Shown one piece after another: positions 34,041 through 42,539 of a stretch of 42,934 bases of DNA (within the stretch, counting starts at the first letter, position 1; every line of letters begins with the position of its first letter). The notes under the pieces were generated by a model. The model saw only the letters and a list, made by a program, of their open reading frames with translations. It was not told the origin of the DNA and searched no databases. The stretch lies in the NCBI GenBank assembly GCA_964242625.1, contig CAXTAO010000026.1:1-42934 (forward strand), read 5' to 3'. The translations under genes and the position numbers were made by a program. This DNA comes from JASLDZ01 sp964242625 (GTDB taxonomy: Bacteria; Pseudomonadota; Alphaproteobacteria; Caulobacterales; Caulobacteraceae).

Positions 34041-34132
34041 TCTCCGGCTTCCGAACCGTCGCCGTGCTTGACCCCGGGCCGGCGTCGGCCGAACCTGATC
34101 GGCGATAACCTGAGCCGACCCGAGGACGCCCG

Positions 34133-34924
34133 GTGACCGTCGCCCCCTTGTTCGATCTCGCCGGCCGCGTGGCCGTCGTCACCGGCTCTTCGCGCGGGAT
34201 CGGCCGCGCGATCGTGGAGCGCATGGCCGAGCACGGCGCACGCGTGGTGGTCTCCTCGCGCAAGGCCGGCCCGTGCGAGGAGGTGGCGCGCGGCATCGAC
34301 GAGCGTTGCGGCGAGGGGCGGGCGATCGCCGTCCCCGCCAACATCTCGTCCAAGGACGACCTGCAGCGGCTGGTGGACACGACGGTCGAGCGCTTCGGGC
34401 GCATCGACGTCCTGGTCTGCAACGCCGCGTCCAACCCCTACTTCGGGCCGATGGCGGGGATCGCCGACGACCAGTTCAGGAAGATTCTCGAGAACAACGT
34501 CATCGCCAACAATTGGCTGATCCAGATGGCGGCTCCCGCGATGATTGAGCGGCGCGACGGCGCGGTGATCATCGTGTCGTCCATCGGCGGCCTCCGCGGC
34601 TCGCCGGTGATCGGGGCCTACAACATCTCCAAGGCGGCCGACTTCCAGCTGGCGCGCAACCTCGCCGTCGAGTGGGGGCCGCACAACGTGCGGGTCAACT
34701 GCATAGCGCCCGGCCTCGTGCAGACGGACTTCGCCCGCGCCCTGTGGGAGAACCCGGCCATCCTCAAGACCGCGACCGCCACCACGCCGCTCCAGCGCAT
34801 CGGCCAACCCGACGAGATCGCCGGGGCCGCCGTGTTCCTGGCCTCCCCCGCCGGTTCGTTCATGACCGGCCAGATCATGGTGATCGACGGCGGCGCCACC
34901 ATCAGCTCGGGCGTGATCGGCTAG
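34133..34924 (+). CDS. SDR-family oxidoreductase, DHRS4-like
   Basis: A 263-residue classical short-chain dehydrogenase. It has the cofactor loop TGSSRGIG (17-24), NAAS (97-100), Ser150 (IIVSSIGG), Tyr163 and Lys167 (YNISKAA), then the family end region FMTGQIMVIDGGATIS. Ser41-Ser42-Arg43 (VVSSRK) after the second strand suggests NADPH preference. The overall pattern, with YNISKAAD and LVQTDFARALWENP, is like DHRS4/SDR25C carbonyl reductases; the substrate is unknown. The start is GTG with gagga about 9 bp upstream. The acyltransferase gene starts 55 bp later on the same strand. Confidence 0.92.
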   Translation: MTVAPLFDLAGRVAVVTGSSRGIGRAIVERMAEHGARVVVSSRKAGPCEEVARGIDERCGEGRAIAVPANISSKDDLQRLVDTTVERFGRIDVLVCNAASNPYFGPMAGIADDQFRKILENNVIANNWLIQMAAPAMIERRDGAVIIVSSIGGLRGSPVIGAYNISKAADFQLARNLAVEWGPHNVRVNCIAPGLVQTDFARALWENPAILKTATATTPLQRIGQPDEIAGAAVFLASPAGSFMTGQIMVIDGGATISSGVIG

Positions 34925-34979
34925 CGCCGTGCTCCGGGCTCGCCTTGCGCGGGCGGGGGGCGGCGCCTAACACCGCCCC

Positions 34980-35900
34980 ATGTCGCGCCCGCCGGCCAGC
35001 CGCGCCCAGCGCCTCGCCTGGGCGGCCGAGCTCGTGGCCTATGACGGGCTGAGCGCGCTGTTGCGGGTCTTCCCCGTGAGCTGGGTCTCCGGCCTCGGCG
35101 GCGCGATCTTCCGCGCGGTGGGGCCGCTCACGGGCCTGCACCGGTTGGCGGAGCGCAACACGCGCATCGCCTTTCCCGAGCTCACCGCCGCCGCCCGCCA
35201 CCGCCTGCTCTCCGCCCAGTGGGACAACCTCGGCCGAACCCTGTTCGAGTTCCCGCTGACCGACCGGATCACCCCGGCCACGGGCCGGGTGGAGGTGGTG
35301 GGCGCCGAGCGCTTCCACGCGCTCGCGCAGGCGGGCGAGGGAGCTGTGCTCGTCTCCGGCCATTTCGCCAACTGGGAGGTGATGGCGGCGGCCATCGTCT
35401 CCACCGGCCTGCGCTGCCGGGTGACCTACCGCGCGGCCAACAACCCGGGCTTCGACCGCCGCATCACCCAGACCCGCGCGCGCTACGGCGTGGAGCTGTT
35501 CGCTCCCAAGGGCGGCGGGGAGGGCGGGCGCGAGGTCCTGGACACGCTCAAGGGCGGCGAGGCGGTGGCCTTCCTCAACGATCAGAAGTTCAACGGGGGC
35601 GTGGACGCGCCCTTCTTCGGCGCGCCCGCGCGCACGGCGGGCGGCCCGACCCGGCTCGCCCTGCGGTTCGGTCGCAGGCTCCATCCCATGTCGGTCAAAC
35701 GGCTGCCCAGGGCGCGTTTCCGCGTCACCATCCACCCGCCCATCGAGCTCGCGGCCACCGGCGACCGCGAGCGCGACCTGCGCGCGGGCGTGGCCCAGCT
35801 CAACGCCTGGGTGGAGGCGCGCGTGCGCGAGGCCCCGTCCGAGTGGTTCTGGGTGCACAAGCGCTGGGCGGCCGACGCCTACGCCGCCCTGGACATCTGA
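34980..35900 (+). CDS. Lipid A biosynthesis lauroyl/myristoyl acyltransferase-like (LpxL/HtrB family)
   Basis: A 306-residue inner-membrane acyltransferase that adds a secondary acyl chain to lipid A or a related lipid. The catalytic HX4E is HFANWE (His128, Glu133, in VSGHFANWEVM). Following family blocks include YRAANNPGFDRRITQTRARYGVE (read as two parts), FLNDQKFNGGVDAPFFGAPA (the D-Q-K/H substrate motif) and a C-terminal WFWVHKRW. An N-terminal helix (about 10-35) and aromatic segment near 33-52 likely bind the membrane. The start is ATG 34980 with a poor ribosome site. The convergent S1/P1 nuclease gene ends 10 bp away. Which acyl chain or lipid is used cannot be told. Confidence 0.92.
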   Translation: MSRPPASRAQRLAWAAELVAYDGLSALLRVFPVSWVSGLGGAIFRAVGPLTGLHRLAERNTRIAFPELTAAARHRLLSAQWDNLGRTLFEFPLTDRITPATGRVEVVGAERFHALAQAGEGAVLVSGHFANWEVMAAAIVSTGLRCRVTYRAANNPGFDRRITQTRARYGVELFAPKGGGEGGREVLDTLKGGEAVAFLNDQKFNGGVDAPFFGAPARTAGGPTRLALRFGRRLHPMSVKRLPRARFRVTIHPPIELAATGDRERDLRAGVAQLNAWVEARVREAPSEWFWVHKRWAADAYAALDI

Positions 35901-35910
35901 GCTTCCCGCC

Positions 35911-36804
35911 TCAGCGCAGGCCGGCGACGAGGGCGCCCAGTCGCCAGCCCGCCTGCGCCAGCCGCGCCGTCGCCGCCGCCTGGGTGTCCGCGACATAGGC
36001 GGCGTCGAGCACGGGCGCGTCTGCCGGCGCCGGGCTGCGCGGCGCGGCGCCGCGACGGTAGACGCCGTCCCGCGCCAGCTCGCGGCTCTCCGCCACCCAG
36101 CTCCGGAAGGCGGTGACCGGGTGGGCGGGCGGCGGCGCGAGCGGGTCGGGGTGCTCGGCCTCGAGCCTCGCCTCAAGCGCTGCGGGGCTGCCGCGCCCGC
36201 GTCCCGCCGCCCCGCCGGCCGAGTCCCAGAACCAGTGCAGCTTCTGCGGCGGCGCGCCGGGCGCGGCGCGCACCCAGGCGGCGTTGCCGCCCTGGTCGGT
36301 GAGCGGGAAGCGGGGGTCCATCCACAGCGCCGCGTGCAGGGGCTCGTGCATGTCGCCCACGATGTGGAACACCCAGCACAGGGCGACGGCGCGTTCGCCC
36401 GCAGGCGCGTGGGTGTCCCGCGCGATCGCCAGCTCGCGCGGGAAGGCGCGTTCGGCCCCGCCGAAGGCGCGCGGCAGCGCATAGCGCCAGGGCGAGACCA
36501 GCTTCTGGCTGTAATGCCAGCTGTCGCGGTCGAAGGACGTACGGCGCACGTCGTCCGACCAGCGCGCCATGAGCTCGAACAGGCGCCGGTCTCGCGCGGG
36601 CCCCTGCAGGTCGCCTAGGGCCGCGTCGAAGCGCGCGCGGTCGGGGTGCGCGGCCATGATCCGCACGACGGCGGCGATCGTGGCCGGGTCGCGTCGCAGG
36701 AGGTCGTCGTAGGCCAGCGCGCCCGTCGCCATGTGCCCGTCGGACAGCCAGGCGCGCGCCGGCGCGGCGGCGACGAGCGCGAGGAGGAGCCCGGCCAGCG
36801 CCAT
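35911..36804 (-). CDS. Secreted S1/P1-family nuclease
   Basis: A zinc-dependent nuclease of the S1/P1 family that cuts single-stranded DNA and RNA outside the cytoplasm. From ATG 36804 it has 297 residues. The signal peptide MALAGLLLALVAAAPARA is followed directly by WLSDGH, where the mature N-terminal Trp and His24 bind zinc as in P1 nuclease. Further ligands are in DSWHYSQK, WVFHIVGDMHEPLHAA (the HxxxDxHxPLH signature) and QKLHWFWD. A GTG at 36846 would add 14 residues (MAYLTTGRQARRLR), also compatible with a signal peptide; the better-spaced choice is not settled. Phosphate scavenging or DNA uptake/defence are possible roles. Confidence 0.92.
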   Translation of the reverse strand: MALAGLLLALVAAAPARAWLSDGHMATGALAYDDLLRRDPATIAAVVRIMAAHPDRARFDAALGDLQGPARDRRLFELMARWSDDVRRTSFDRDSWHYSQKLVSPWRYALPRAFGGAERAFPRELAIARDTHAPAGERAVALCWVFHIVGDMHEPLHAALWMDPRFPLTDQGGNAAWVRAAPGAPPQKLHWFWDSAGGAAGRGRGSPAALEARLEAEHPDPLAPPPAHPVTAFRSWVAESRELARDGVYRRGAAPRSPAPADAPVLDAAYVADTQAAATARLAQAGWRLGALVAGLR

Positions 36805-36905
36805 ACGGAGACGTCGGGCCTGCCGACCGGTCGTGAGGTACGCCACGCCCCTCTATGGCCCGCCCGCCCCGGCGCGCAACCGGAGCGGGACGACCTGCGC
36901 GGAGG

Positions 36906-37700
36906 TCAGACCTTGTCGGCCTCGACGCCGAAGGTGGAGCCGGTCTTGAAGTTCTTGCCGCGCAGGGTCAGCCGGCGGCCGTCGGGCGACACGGTCATGT
37001 GCAGCTCGGTGACGGGCTTGCCGTCGTGGAAGTCGGTCTCCACGAGCTCGCGCTCGCCGATCCGCTTCACGCTCACGGTCGTCACCGCGGGATCGCCGTG
37101 GAACGGCGCGGCCGGCCCATCCACCTTGGCGGCGTAGGACTGGCCGGTCGGCGTGGACAGGTGCAGCACGCCGCCTTCCATGCGGAAGGTCTGCTCCAGC
37201 GCATTCTGCGAGGCCGCCTCCACCTTCGCGGCGACCCACGTGCCCGAGGTGGCGTGCTCGCCCGGCGCGGGCGCGCCCACCCGCGTCTCGATGACCTTGC
37301 CGGTCGAGGCCTTGCCGGGGTTGGTGGTGTCGGTCCAGTTCACCTCTCCCGACTTGCCGTCGGGATACGCGGTCACGCGCGTGCGGCCCACCTCGCGGCC
37401 GTTCCTGCGGTCGACGCTCTCAACCGTGTGGGCGTCGACGATCTTGAGGGAGGTCTCGTCGAAGGAGGGCTGTCCCTTGACGCGGTGGAAGGCGCCGTCC
37501 GCCTTGATCGAATAGGGCGGCACGCACGAGCGGCACTCGAACGTGCCGTCCTTCACGATCATCACGTTCGGCCGCTTCGAGAGGTCGGCGGTCTTCATGT
37601 CGCTGCGCCAGGTGCCGTCAAACGGGCTGGCGGCGTGCGCCGCTCCCCCGAGCGCCGCGACCAGGAGCGCCGCCGCCCCGTTCGCCAAGATCCGCATCAT
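36906..37700 (-). CDS. Exported beta-rich protein of unknown function with CxxC
   Basis: A 264-residue protein from the tandem ATGs at 37700/37697. The signal peptide is MMRILANGAAALLVAALGGA with AHA, cleaved before ASPFDGTW. Mature features are DGTFECRSCVPPYSIKADGA with a CxxC (CRSC) that may form a disulfide or bind metal, and two half-repeats with similar wording: SPFDGTWRSDMK...VKG and EHATSGTWVAAKVE...VDGPAAPFHGDPAVTTVSVKRI. This suggests a duplicated lipocalin-like or beta-barrel domain. I recall similar uncharacterised proteins in Sphingomonas/Caulobacter but no name. ggggaggg lies about 7 bp before the ATG. It is upstream of the S1/P1 gene and divergent from mutL. Confidence 0.8.
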   Translation of the reverse strand: MMRILANGAAALLVAALGGAAHAASPFDGTWRSDMKTADLSKRPNVMIVKDGTFECRSCVPPYSIKADGAFHRVKGQPSFDETSLKIVDAHTVESVDRRNGREVGRTRVTAYPDGKSGEVNWTDTTNPGKASTGKVIETRVGAPAPGEHATSGTWVAAKVEAASQNALEQTFRMEGGVLHLSTPTGQSYAAKVDGPAAPFHGDPAVTTVSVKRIGERELVETDFHDGKPVTELHMTVSPDGRRLTLRGKNFKTGSTFGVEADKV

Positions 37701-37879
37701 CTCCAGCCCTCCCCTGCGGACGCGCCGCGGCGCCCGTACTCGCCCGCGGATTGCGGGCGCCGCGGACCGTATGTCCGAGCTGAAATGGAGTCGAATCCAG
37801 CTTGGCCGTGGTCCGGATGACACATCGACGCGCGCGGACTCGCACGGGGCGTCCGGGCTAGTCTCGTCTGCGAGTCGCC

Positions 37880-39715
37880 ATGCCCATCCGCCGCCTCCCG
37901 CCCACGACCGTCGACCGCATCGCCGCGGGCGAGGTGGTCGAGCGACCCGCCAACGCCGTCAAGGAGCTGGTGGAGAACGCGCTCGACGCCGGCGCCACCC
38001 ACGTCGAGGTGCAGGTCGAGGGCGGAGGCCTGCGCCGGCTCCTCGTCGCCGACGACGGCTGCGGCCTGGCTCCGGGCGAGCTCGCGCTCGCGGTGGAGCG
38101 CCACGCCACCTCCAAGTTGCCCGAGCGCGCCGACGGCGAGCCCGACCTCCTGGACATTCGCACCCTGGGCTTCCGCGGCGAGGCCCTGCCCTCGCTCGGT
38201 GCGGTCGCCCGGTTGACGCTGACGAGCCGCCCGCGCGCCGGCGGAGACGCCCATGCGCTGACGGTGGAGGCGGGGGCGGTCGGCGCGGTGCGTCCCGCGG
38301 CCTTCGCCAATCCGCTGGGCGGAGCGCAGGGCGCGCGGGTTGAGGTGCGCGACCTGTTCCACGCCACGCCGGCGCGCCTCAAGTTCATGAAGAGCGAGCG
38401 GGCGGAGGCGCTCGCCATCGCCGACGAGCTGAAGCGCCACGCCCTCGCGCGCGCCGACGTGGGCTTCACCCTCGAGATCGACGGGCGGCGTGTGCTGCGG
38501 CTCGCCCCCGAGGCGCCGGGGTCGGAGGGCCGGCTGCAGCGGCTCGCCGCCGTGCTCGGCCGCGACTGGGAGGGGAACGCGCTCGCGGTCGACCAGGCGC
38601 GCGACGGGGTGCGCATGACGGGCTACGCGGGCCTGCCGACCTTTCACCGCGGCGACGCGCGCCACCAGCACCTGTTCGTGAACGGCCGCCCCGTGAAGGA
38701 CCGGCTGCTCGCGGGCGCCCTGCGCGCCGCCTACGCCGACGTGCTCGCGCGCGACCGGCACCCCGTGGCGGCGCTGTTCCTGGAGCTCGACCCCGGGCTC
38801 GTGGACGTCAACGTTCATCCCGCCAAGGCCGAGGTGCGCTTCCGCGATCCCGCCGGTGTGCGCGGCCTCATCGTGGGCGGGCTTCGCCACCTCCTGGCGA
38901 CGGAGGGCTGGCGCGCCAGCTCCACGGTGGCGGGCGAAGCGTTGGAGGTGCTGCGTCGACCGGCCCCGGCCCCGCCGCGCGCGGGATGGACGCCGCCGCC
39001 CTCGGCCGCGGGCTGGAGCGCGACGGGCGGCTGGCGCGAGCCCGCCTCCGCCCCGCTGCCCGGCCTGCAGGAGCCGTCGGCGCGGGTCGAGGCGGAGCCC
39101 GCGCCCCCCGCTGCGGCTGAGCCCGACGAAGAGCGGCCGCTCGGAGCCGCGCGCGCCCAGCTCCACGCCTGCTACGTCGTCGCCCAGACCCGCGACGGGG
39201 TGGTGATCGTCGACCAGCACGCGGCCCACGAGCGGCTCGTGTACGAGCGCCTCAAGGCCGCCGTCGCCGCGGGACCGCCGCCGCGTCAGGCTTTGCTCCT
39301 GCCCGAGGTGGTCGACCTCGACCCCGCCGACGCCGAGCGCGTCGCCGCCCACGCGCCCGCCCTGGCGGCGCTGGGCTTGGGGCTCGAGCCGTTCGGCCCG
39401 GGCGCGGTGATCGTGCGCGAGGTCCCGGCCCTCCTGGGCGGCCGGCTGGACGCGCCCGCCCTGGTGCGCGACCTCGCCGACGACCTGGCGGAGGGCGGGG
39501 AGGGCGAGGCGCTGGCCGAGCGCCTGCTGCAGGTGCTGGCGACCGCCGCCTGCCGCGGCTCCGTCCGCTCGGGGCGGCGGCTCACGGGCGAGGAGATGAA
39601 CGCCCTCCTGCGTGAGATGGAGGCCACCCCGCGGTCGGGACAGTGCAACCATGGCCGGCCGACCTGGGTGGAGCTCAAGCTCGCCGACATCGAGCGGCTG
39701 TTCGGCCGCAGGTGA
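37880..39715 (+). CDS. mutL: DNA mismatch repair protein MutL
   Basis: MutL links mismatch recognition by MutS to strand incision. The 611-residue protein has the GHKL ATPase: VKELVENALDAGA (Glu32, Asn33), VADDGCG (57-63), TLGFRGEAL (about 95-103), and an N-terminal transducer domain to about 330. A Pro/Ala-rich linker follows (about 355-430, PAPAPPRAGWTPPPSAAGW). The C-terminal domain carries the endonuclease motif DQHAAHERLVYE (from Asp445) and ACRGSVR, with QCNHGRP (Cys589) near the end. Thus it is the nicking type, as expected in a bacterium without MutH. The ATG at 37880 lies 180 bp from the divergent neighbour. rpoN follows after 86 bp on the same strand. Confidence 0.97.
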   Translation: MPIRRLPPTTVDRIAAGEVVERPANAVKELVENALDAGATHVEVQVEGGGLRRLLVADDGCGLAPGELALAVERHATSKLPERADGEPDLLDIRTLGFRGEALPSLGAVARLTLTSRPRAGGDAHALTVEAGAVGAVRPAAFANPLGGAQGARVEVRDLFHATPARLKFMKSERAEALAIADELKRHALARADVGFTLEIDGRRVLRLAPEAPGSEGRLQRLAAVLGRDWEGNALAVDQARDGVRMTGYAGLPTFHRGDARHQHLFVNGRPVKDRLLAGALRAAYADVLARDRHPVAALFLELDPGLVDVNVHPAKAEVRFRDPAGVRGLIVGGLRHLLATEGWRASSTVAGEALEVLRRPAPAPPRAGWTPPPSAAGWSATGGWREPASAPLPGLQEPSARVEAEPAPPAAAEPDEERPLGAARAQLHACYVVAQTRDGVVIVDQHAAHERLVYERLKAAVAAGPPPRQALLLPEVVDLDPADAERVAAHAPALAALGLGLEPFGPGAVIVREVPALLGGRLDAPALVRDLADDLAEGGEGEALAERLLQVLATAACRGSVRSGRRLTGEEMNALLREMEATPRSGQCNHGRPTWVELKLADIERLFGRR

Positions 39716-39801
39716 CGCAGCCGCCGCGACGCTCCCGTTAACCTCCCGGTCGCCCCGCGCCGCCTAGGGTGGCGCAGGTTCGACCGAGGTCCTGACACCC
39801 C

Positions 39802-41304
39802 GTGGCGCTCACCTCCCGTCTGGAGCTCCGGCAGGGCCAGGGGCTCGTCATCACCCCCCAGCTGCAGCAGGCGATCAAGCTGCTGCAGCTTTCCAACTTC
39901 GAGCTCGACGCCTTTGTGGAGGCCGAGCTGGAGCGCAATCCGCTCCTGGCCCGCGAGGAGAGCGAGGACGACGGCGCTTCCACGCCCGACAGGGCGGAGC
40001 CGGCTTCGGCCGACCGCGAGCTGGACGGCGCGCCCGAGCAGGACGCCCGAGCCGACCTCGATGCGCCCGATCACGCCATGGACGCCAACGCTGCGCCCGG
40101 CGACCGGCAGGCCGGGGCCGCCGACGCGGGCGGCGCCGTCGATTGGTCGCGCGCGGGGGCTGGCGGTTCGGGCTTCGAGGGGGAGGACGGGCTGGAGGGC
40201 GCGCTCTCCGCCGAGCTCACCCTGCACGACCATCTCCACGCCCAGCTCGCCGCGGCCCCGCACCTCGACGGACCCGACCGCGCGGTCGCGGCCGTCCTGA
40301 TCGACGCGGTGGACGAGGGCGGCTACCTGCGCGGCGACAGCCTGCCGGCCACAGCCGAGCGGCTGGGCTGCGACACCGCTCGGGTGGAGCGCGTGCTCGG
40401 CGTGATCCAGGGCTTCGAACCCACGGGCGTGGCCGCCCGCTCGGTCGCCGAGTGCCTGGAGCTCCAGCTGCGCGAGCGCGACCGCTTCGACCCGGCGATG
40501 GCCGGGCTGATCGCGCACCTCGAACTCCTGGCGCGGCGCGACTTCACGGCCTTGCAGCGCCTGTGCGGCGTGGACGCCGACGACCTGCGCGAGATGATCG
40601 CCGAGGTGCGCGCGCTCACTCCCCGGCCGGGCGCAGCCTTCGGCCAGACGCCGACCCAGGCCGTCGTCCCCGACGTGGTGGTGCGGGAGGACCCGCTGGG
40701 TGGCTGGCGCGTGGAGCTCAACACCGACACCCTGCCGCGCCTTCTGGTCGACCAGCGCTACCACGCCGTCGTTTCCGGTCGCGCCCGATCGGCCGAGGAC
40801 AAGACCTATGTCGCCGAGCAGCTCGCAGGCGCCAGCTGGCTCGTGAAGAGCCTCGACCAGCGAGCCAAGACCATCCTCAAGGTCACGAGCGAGATCGTGC
40901 GCCAGCAGGACAGCTTCCTGGCCTTCGGGGTGGAGCACCTGCGCCCGCTCAACCTCAAGCACGTGGCCGACGCCATCGGCATGCACGAGTCCACGGTGAG
41001 CCGCGTCACCTCCAACAAGTACGTGGCCACGCCGCGCGGGGTGTTCGAGCTGAAGTTCTTCTTCACCTCGGGCCTCGCCGCCGTCGACGGCGGAGAGGCG
41101 CACTCGGCCGAGACCGTGCGCCACCGCATCAAGGCGCTGATCGAGGCGGAGGCGGCCCAGGCCGACGTGCTCTCCGACGATCGGATCGTGGAGATCCTCA
41201 AGGAGACCGGCGTCGACATCGCGCGCCGCACCGTCGCCAAGTACCGGGAAGCCCTGCGCATCCCGAGCTCGCTCGAGCGCCGTCGCCTGCGCAAGACGGG
41301 CTGA
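39802..41304 (+). CDS. rpoN: RNA polymerase sigma-54 factor
   Basis: Sigma-54 directs polymerase to -24/-12 promoters that need AAA+ activators, covering nitrogen, flagellar and stalk genes in Caulobacterales. The 500-residue protein has region I (about 1-50, LVITPQLQQAIKLLQLSNFEL, activator-responsive), an acidic, Ala/Pro/Asp-rich region II (about 50-120), core-binding region III (about 130-330), the HTH with GMHESTVSRVTSNK and ATPRGVFELKFFFTS, and the RpoN box ARRTVAKYRE (474-483). Region II is longer and more acidic than in E. coli, as in other alphaproteobacteria. The start is GTG. The phosphonopyruvate decarboxylase gene converges from downstream, with 10 bp between the stops. Confidence 0.98.
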   Translation: MALTSRLELRQGQGLVITPQLQQAIKLLQLSNFELDAFVEAELERNPLLAREESEDDGASTPDRAEPASADRELDGAPEQDARADLDAPDHAMDANAAPGDRQAGAADAGGAVDWSRAGAGGSGFEGEDGLEGALSAELTLHDHLHAQLAAAPHLDGPDRAVAAVLIDAVDEGGYLRGDSLPATAERLGCDTARVERVLGVIQGFEPTGVAARSVAECLELQLRERDRFDPAMAGLIAHLELLARRDFTALQRLCGVDADDLREMIAEVRALTPRPGAAFGQTPTQAVVPDVVVREDPLGGWRVELNTDTLPRLLVDQRYHAVVSGRARSAEDKTYVAEQLAGASWLVKSLDQRAKTILKVTSEIVRQQDSFLAFGVEHLRPLNLKHVADAIGMHESTVSRVTSNKYVATPRGVFELKFFFTSGLAAVDGGEAHSAETVRHRIKALIEAEAAQADVLSDDRIVEILKETGVDIARRTVAKYREALRIPSSLERRRLRKTG

Positions 41305-41314
41305 AGGGCGCGCC

Positions 41315-42451
41315 TCAGCTCGCCAGGAAGGCCTTGAACCGCCGCGCCACCTCCGGCGGCTTCACCGTGGGCCGCCCCAGCGTCGTCATCGACCCCGGCG
41401 CGATGCGCAGGTGGATCAGCGCGGGCCCGCCCGCCGCCTTCGCCTCGGCCCAGGCGGCGACCAGCCCGTCGACCGTGTTGGCGCTGGCCGCGTAGGCGTA
41501 GCCGCAGGCGAGCGCCACCGCCGCAAAGTCCACCGAGGCCGACACCGTCGCCTGGCCGCCGGTCGAGTCGTGCACGCCGTTGTCGAGCACGAGGTGCAGG
41601 AGGTTCGTCGGCGCGTAGGCGCCGATGGTGGCGAAAGTCCCCATCTTCATCAGCGCCGCGCCGTCGCCGTCCAGCACGACCACAGGCTTGGGCGTGTTGA
41701 GCGCGACGCCCAGCGCCATGCCGCTCGCCCCGCCCATGGAGCCTACCTGATAGAGGTGCTGCTCGCGGTCATGGAGGGTGAAGAGCTCGCGCCCGCATTT
41801 GCCGGTGGTGGCCACGACCGCGGTGCGGTCATCCACGAGCTCCAGCACGCGCCTGAGGGCCGCCTCGCGCGAAGGGCGTTCGCCGCCCGCCTCGTGATGG
41901 TCGCGGCGGCCGGGCGGGCGCGGGCCGGTGGGGGCTTGGTCGAGGCCGCCGTCGTCCACCGCTCCCTTGGGCAGCACCCAGGCGGCGGGGAGGCCCGTGG
42001 CGTCCATGTGCTCGCCGGCGCGGTCGAAGGCGGGGCCGAGCGCCGCCGGGTCGGCGGACACGTCCTCCACGGGCAGGCGCATGAGGCGCAGGAGGTCGTG
42101 GGTGATCTCGCCCATCAGCTCGTGCTGGGGCTCGTCCTTCAGCCCCGGCTCCCCGCGCCAGGTGGTGACGAACAGCGTGGGGATGCGGAAGGGAAAATTG
42201 AGCGAGGTCAGCGGGTTGACCGCGTTGCCGAGCCCGGAGTTCTGGCACATCACCACCGTACGACGGCCGGCGAGCCAGGCGCCCGCCGCGATCGCCACGG
42301 CTTCGCCCTCGCTCGCCGCGCCGACGTAGTGGAGCGACCGGTCCGAGAGCACGCCGTTGATCAGGGGCGTTAGGAAGGAGCACGGCACGCCCGTGTAGAA
42401 GTCGAACCCCCGCGCGCGGGCGGCGTCTATGAATTGGGCGGCGGTGATCAT
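41315..42451 (-). CDS. ppd: Phosphonopyruvate decarboxylase
   Basis: A TPP enzyme that decarboxylates phosphonopyruvate to phosphonoacetaldehyde, drawing the unfavourable PEP mutase reaction forward in phosphonate biosynthesis. The 378-residue protein has the N-terminal pyrimidine-binding half with FYTGVPCSFLTPLINGVL (18-34) and ASEGEAVAIAAG (46-57, catalytic Glu), NSGLGNAVNPLTSL (71-84), and the C-terminal half with QVGSMGGASGMALGVAL and the TPP motif GDG (262-264) through Asn291. A linker at about 165-195 is rich in Gly/Pro/His and looks loose. The usual partners (pepM PEP mutase, a dehydrogenase or aminotransferase) would be upstream, beyond the window. Sulfopyruvate decarboxylase is the main alternative, but fused subunits of this length favour Ppd. 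Confidence 0.9.
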   Translation of the reverse strand: MITAAQFIDAARARGFDFYTGVPCSFLTPLINGVLSDRSLHYVGAASEGEAVAIAAGAWLAGRRTVVMCQNSGLGNAVNPLTSLNFPFRIPTLFVTTWRGEPGLKDEPQHELMGEITHDLLRLMRLPVEDVSADPAALGPAFDRAGEHMDATGLPAAWVLPKGAVDDGGLDQAPTGPRPPGRRDHHEAGGERPSREAALRRVLELVDDRTAVVATTGKCGRELFTLHDREQHLYQVGSMGGASGMALGVALNTPKPVVVLDGDGAALMKMGTFATIGAYAPTNLLHLVLDNGVHDSTGGQATVSASVDFAAVALACGYAYAASANTVDGLVAAWAEAKAAGGPALIHLRIAPGSMTTLGRPTVKPPEVARRFKAFLAS

Positions 42452-42539
42452 GGGGCGGGGTGTTTAGCGGGGTGGGCACGGGGTGGCGAGGGTGGCGTTA
42501 GACGCTTTGTTCTGTCAGCGCGGAGGGGGCCGCCGTGCT

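Noticed and set aside
37785..37820. gtcgaatcc string reminiscent of a tRNA T-loop upstream of mutL
   Set aside because: No acceptor, D or anticodon stems can be drawn around it, and the flanking sequence is not tRNA-like.
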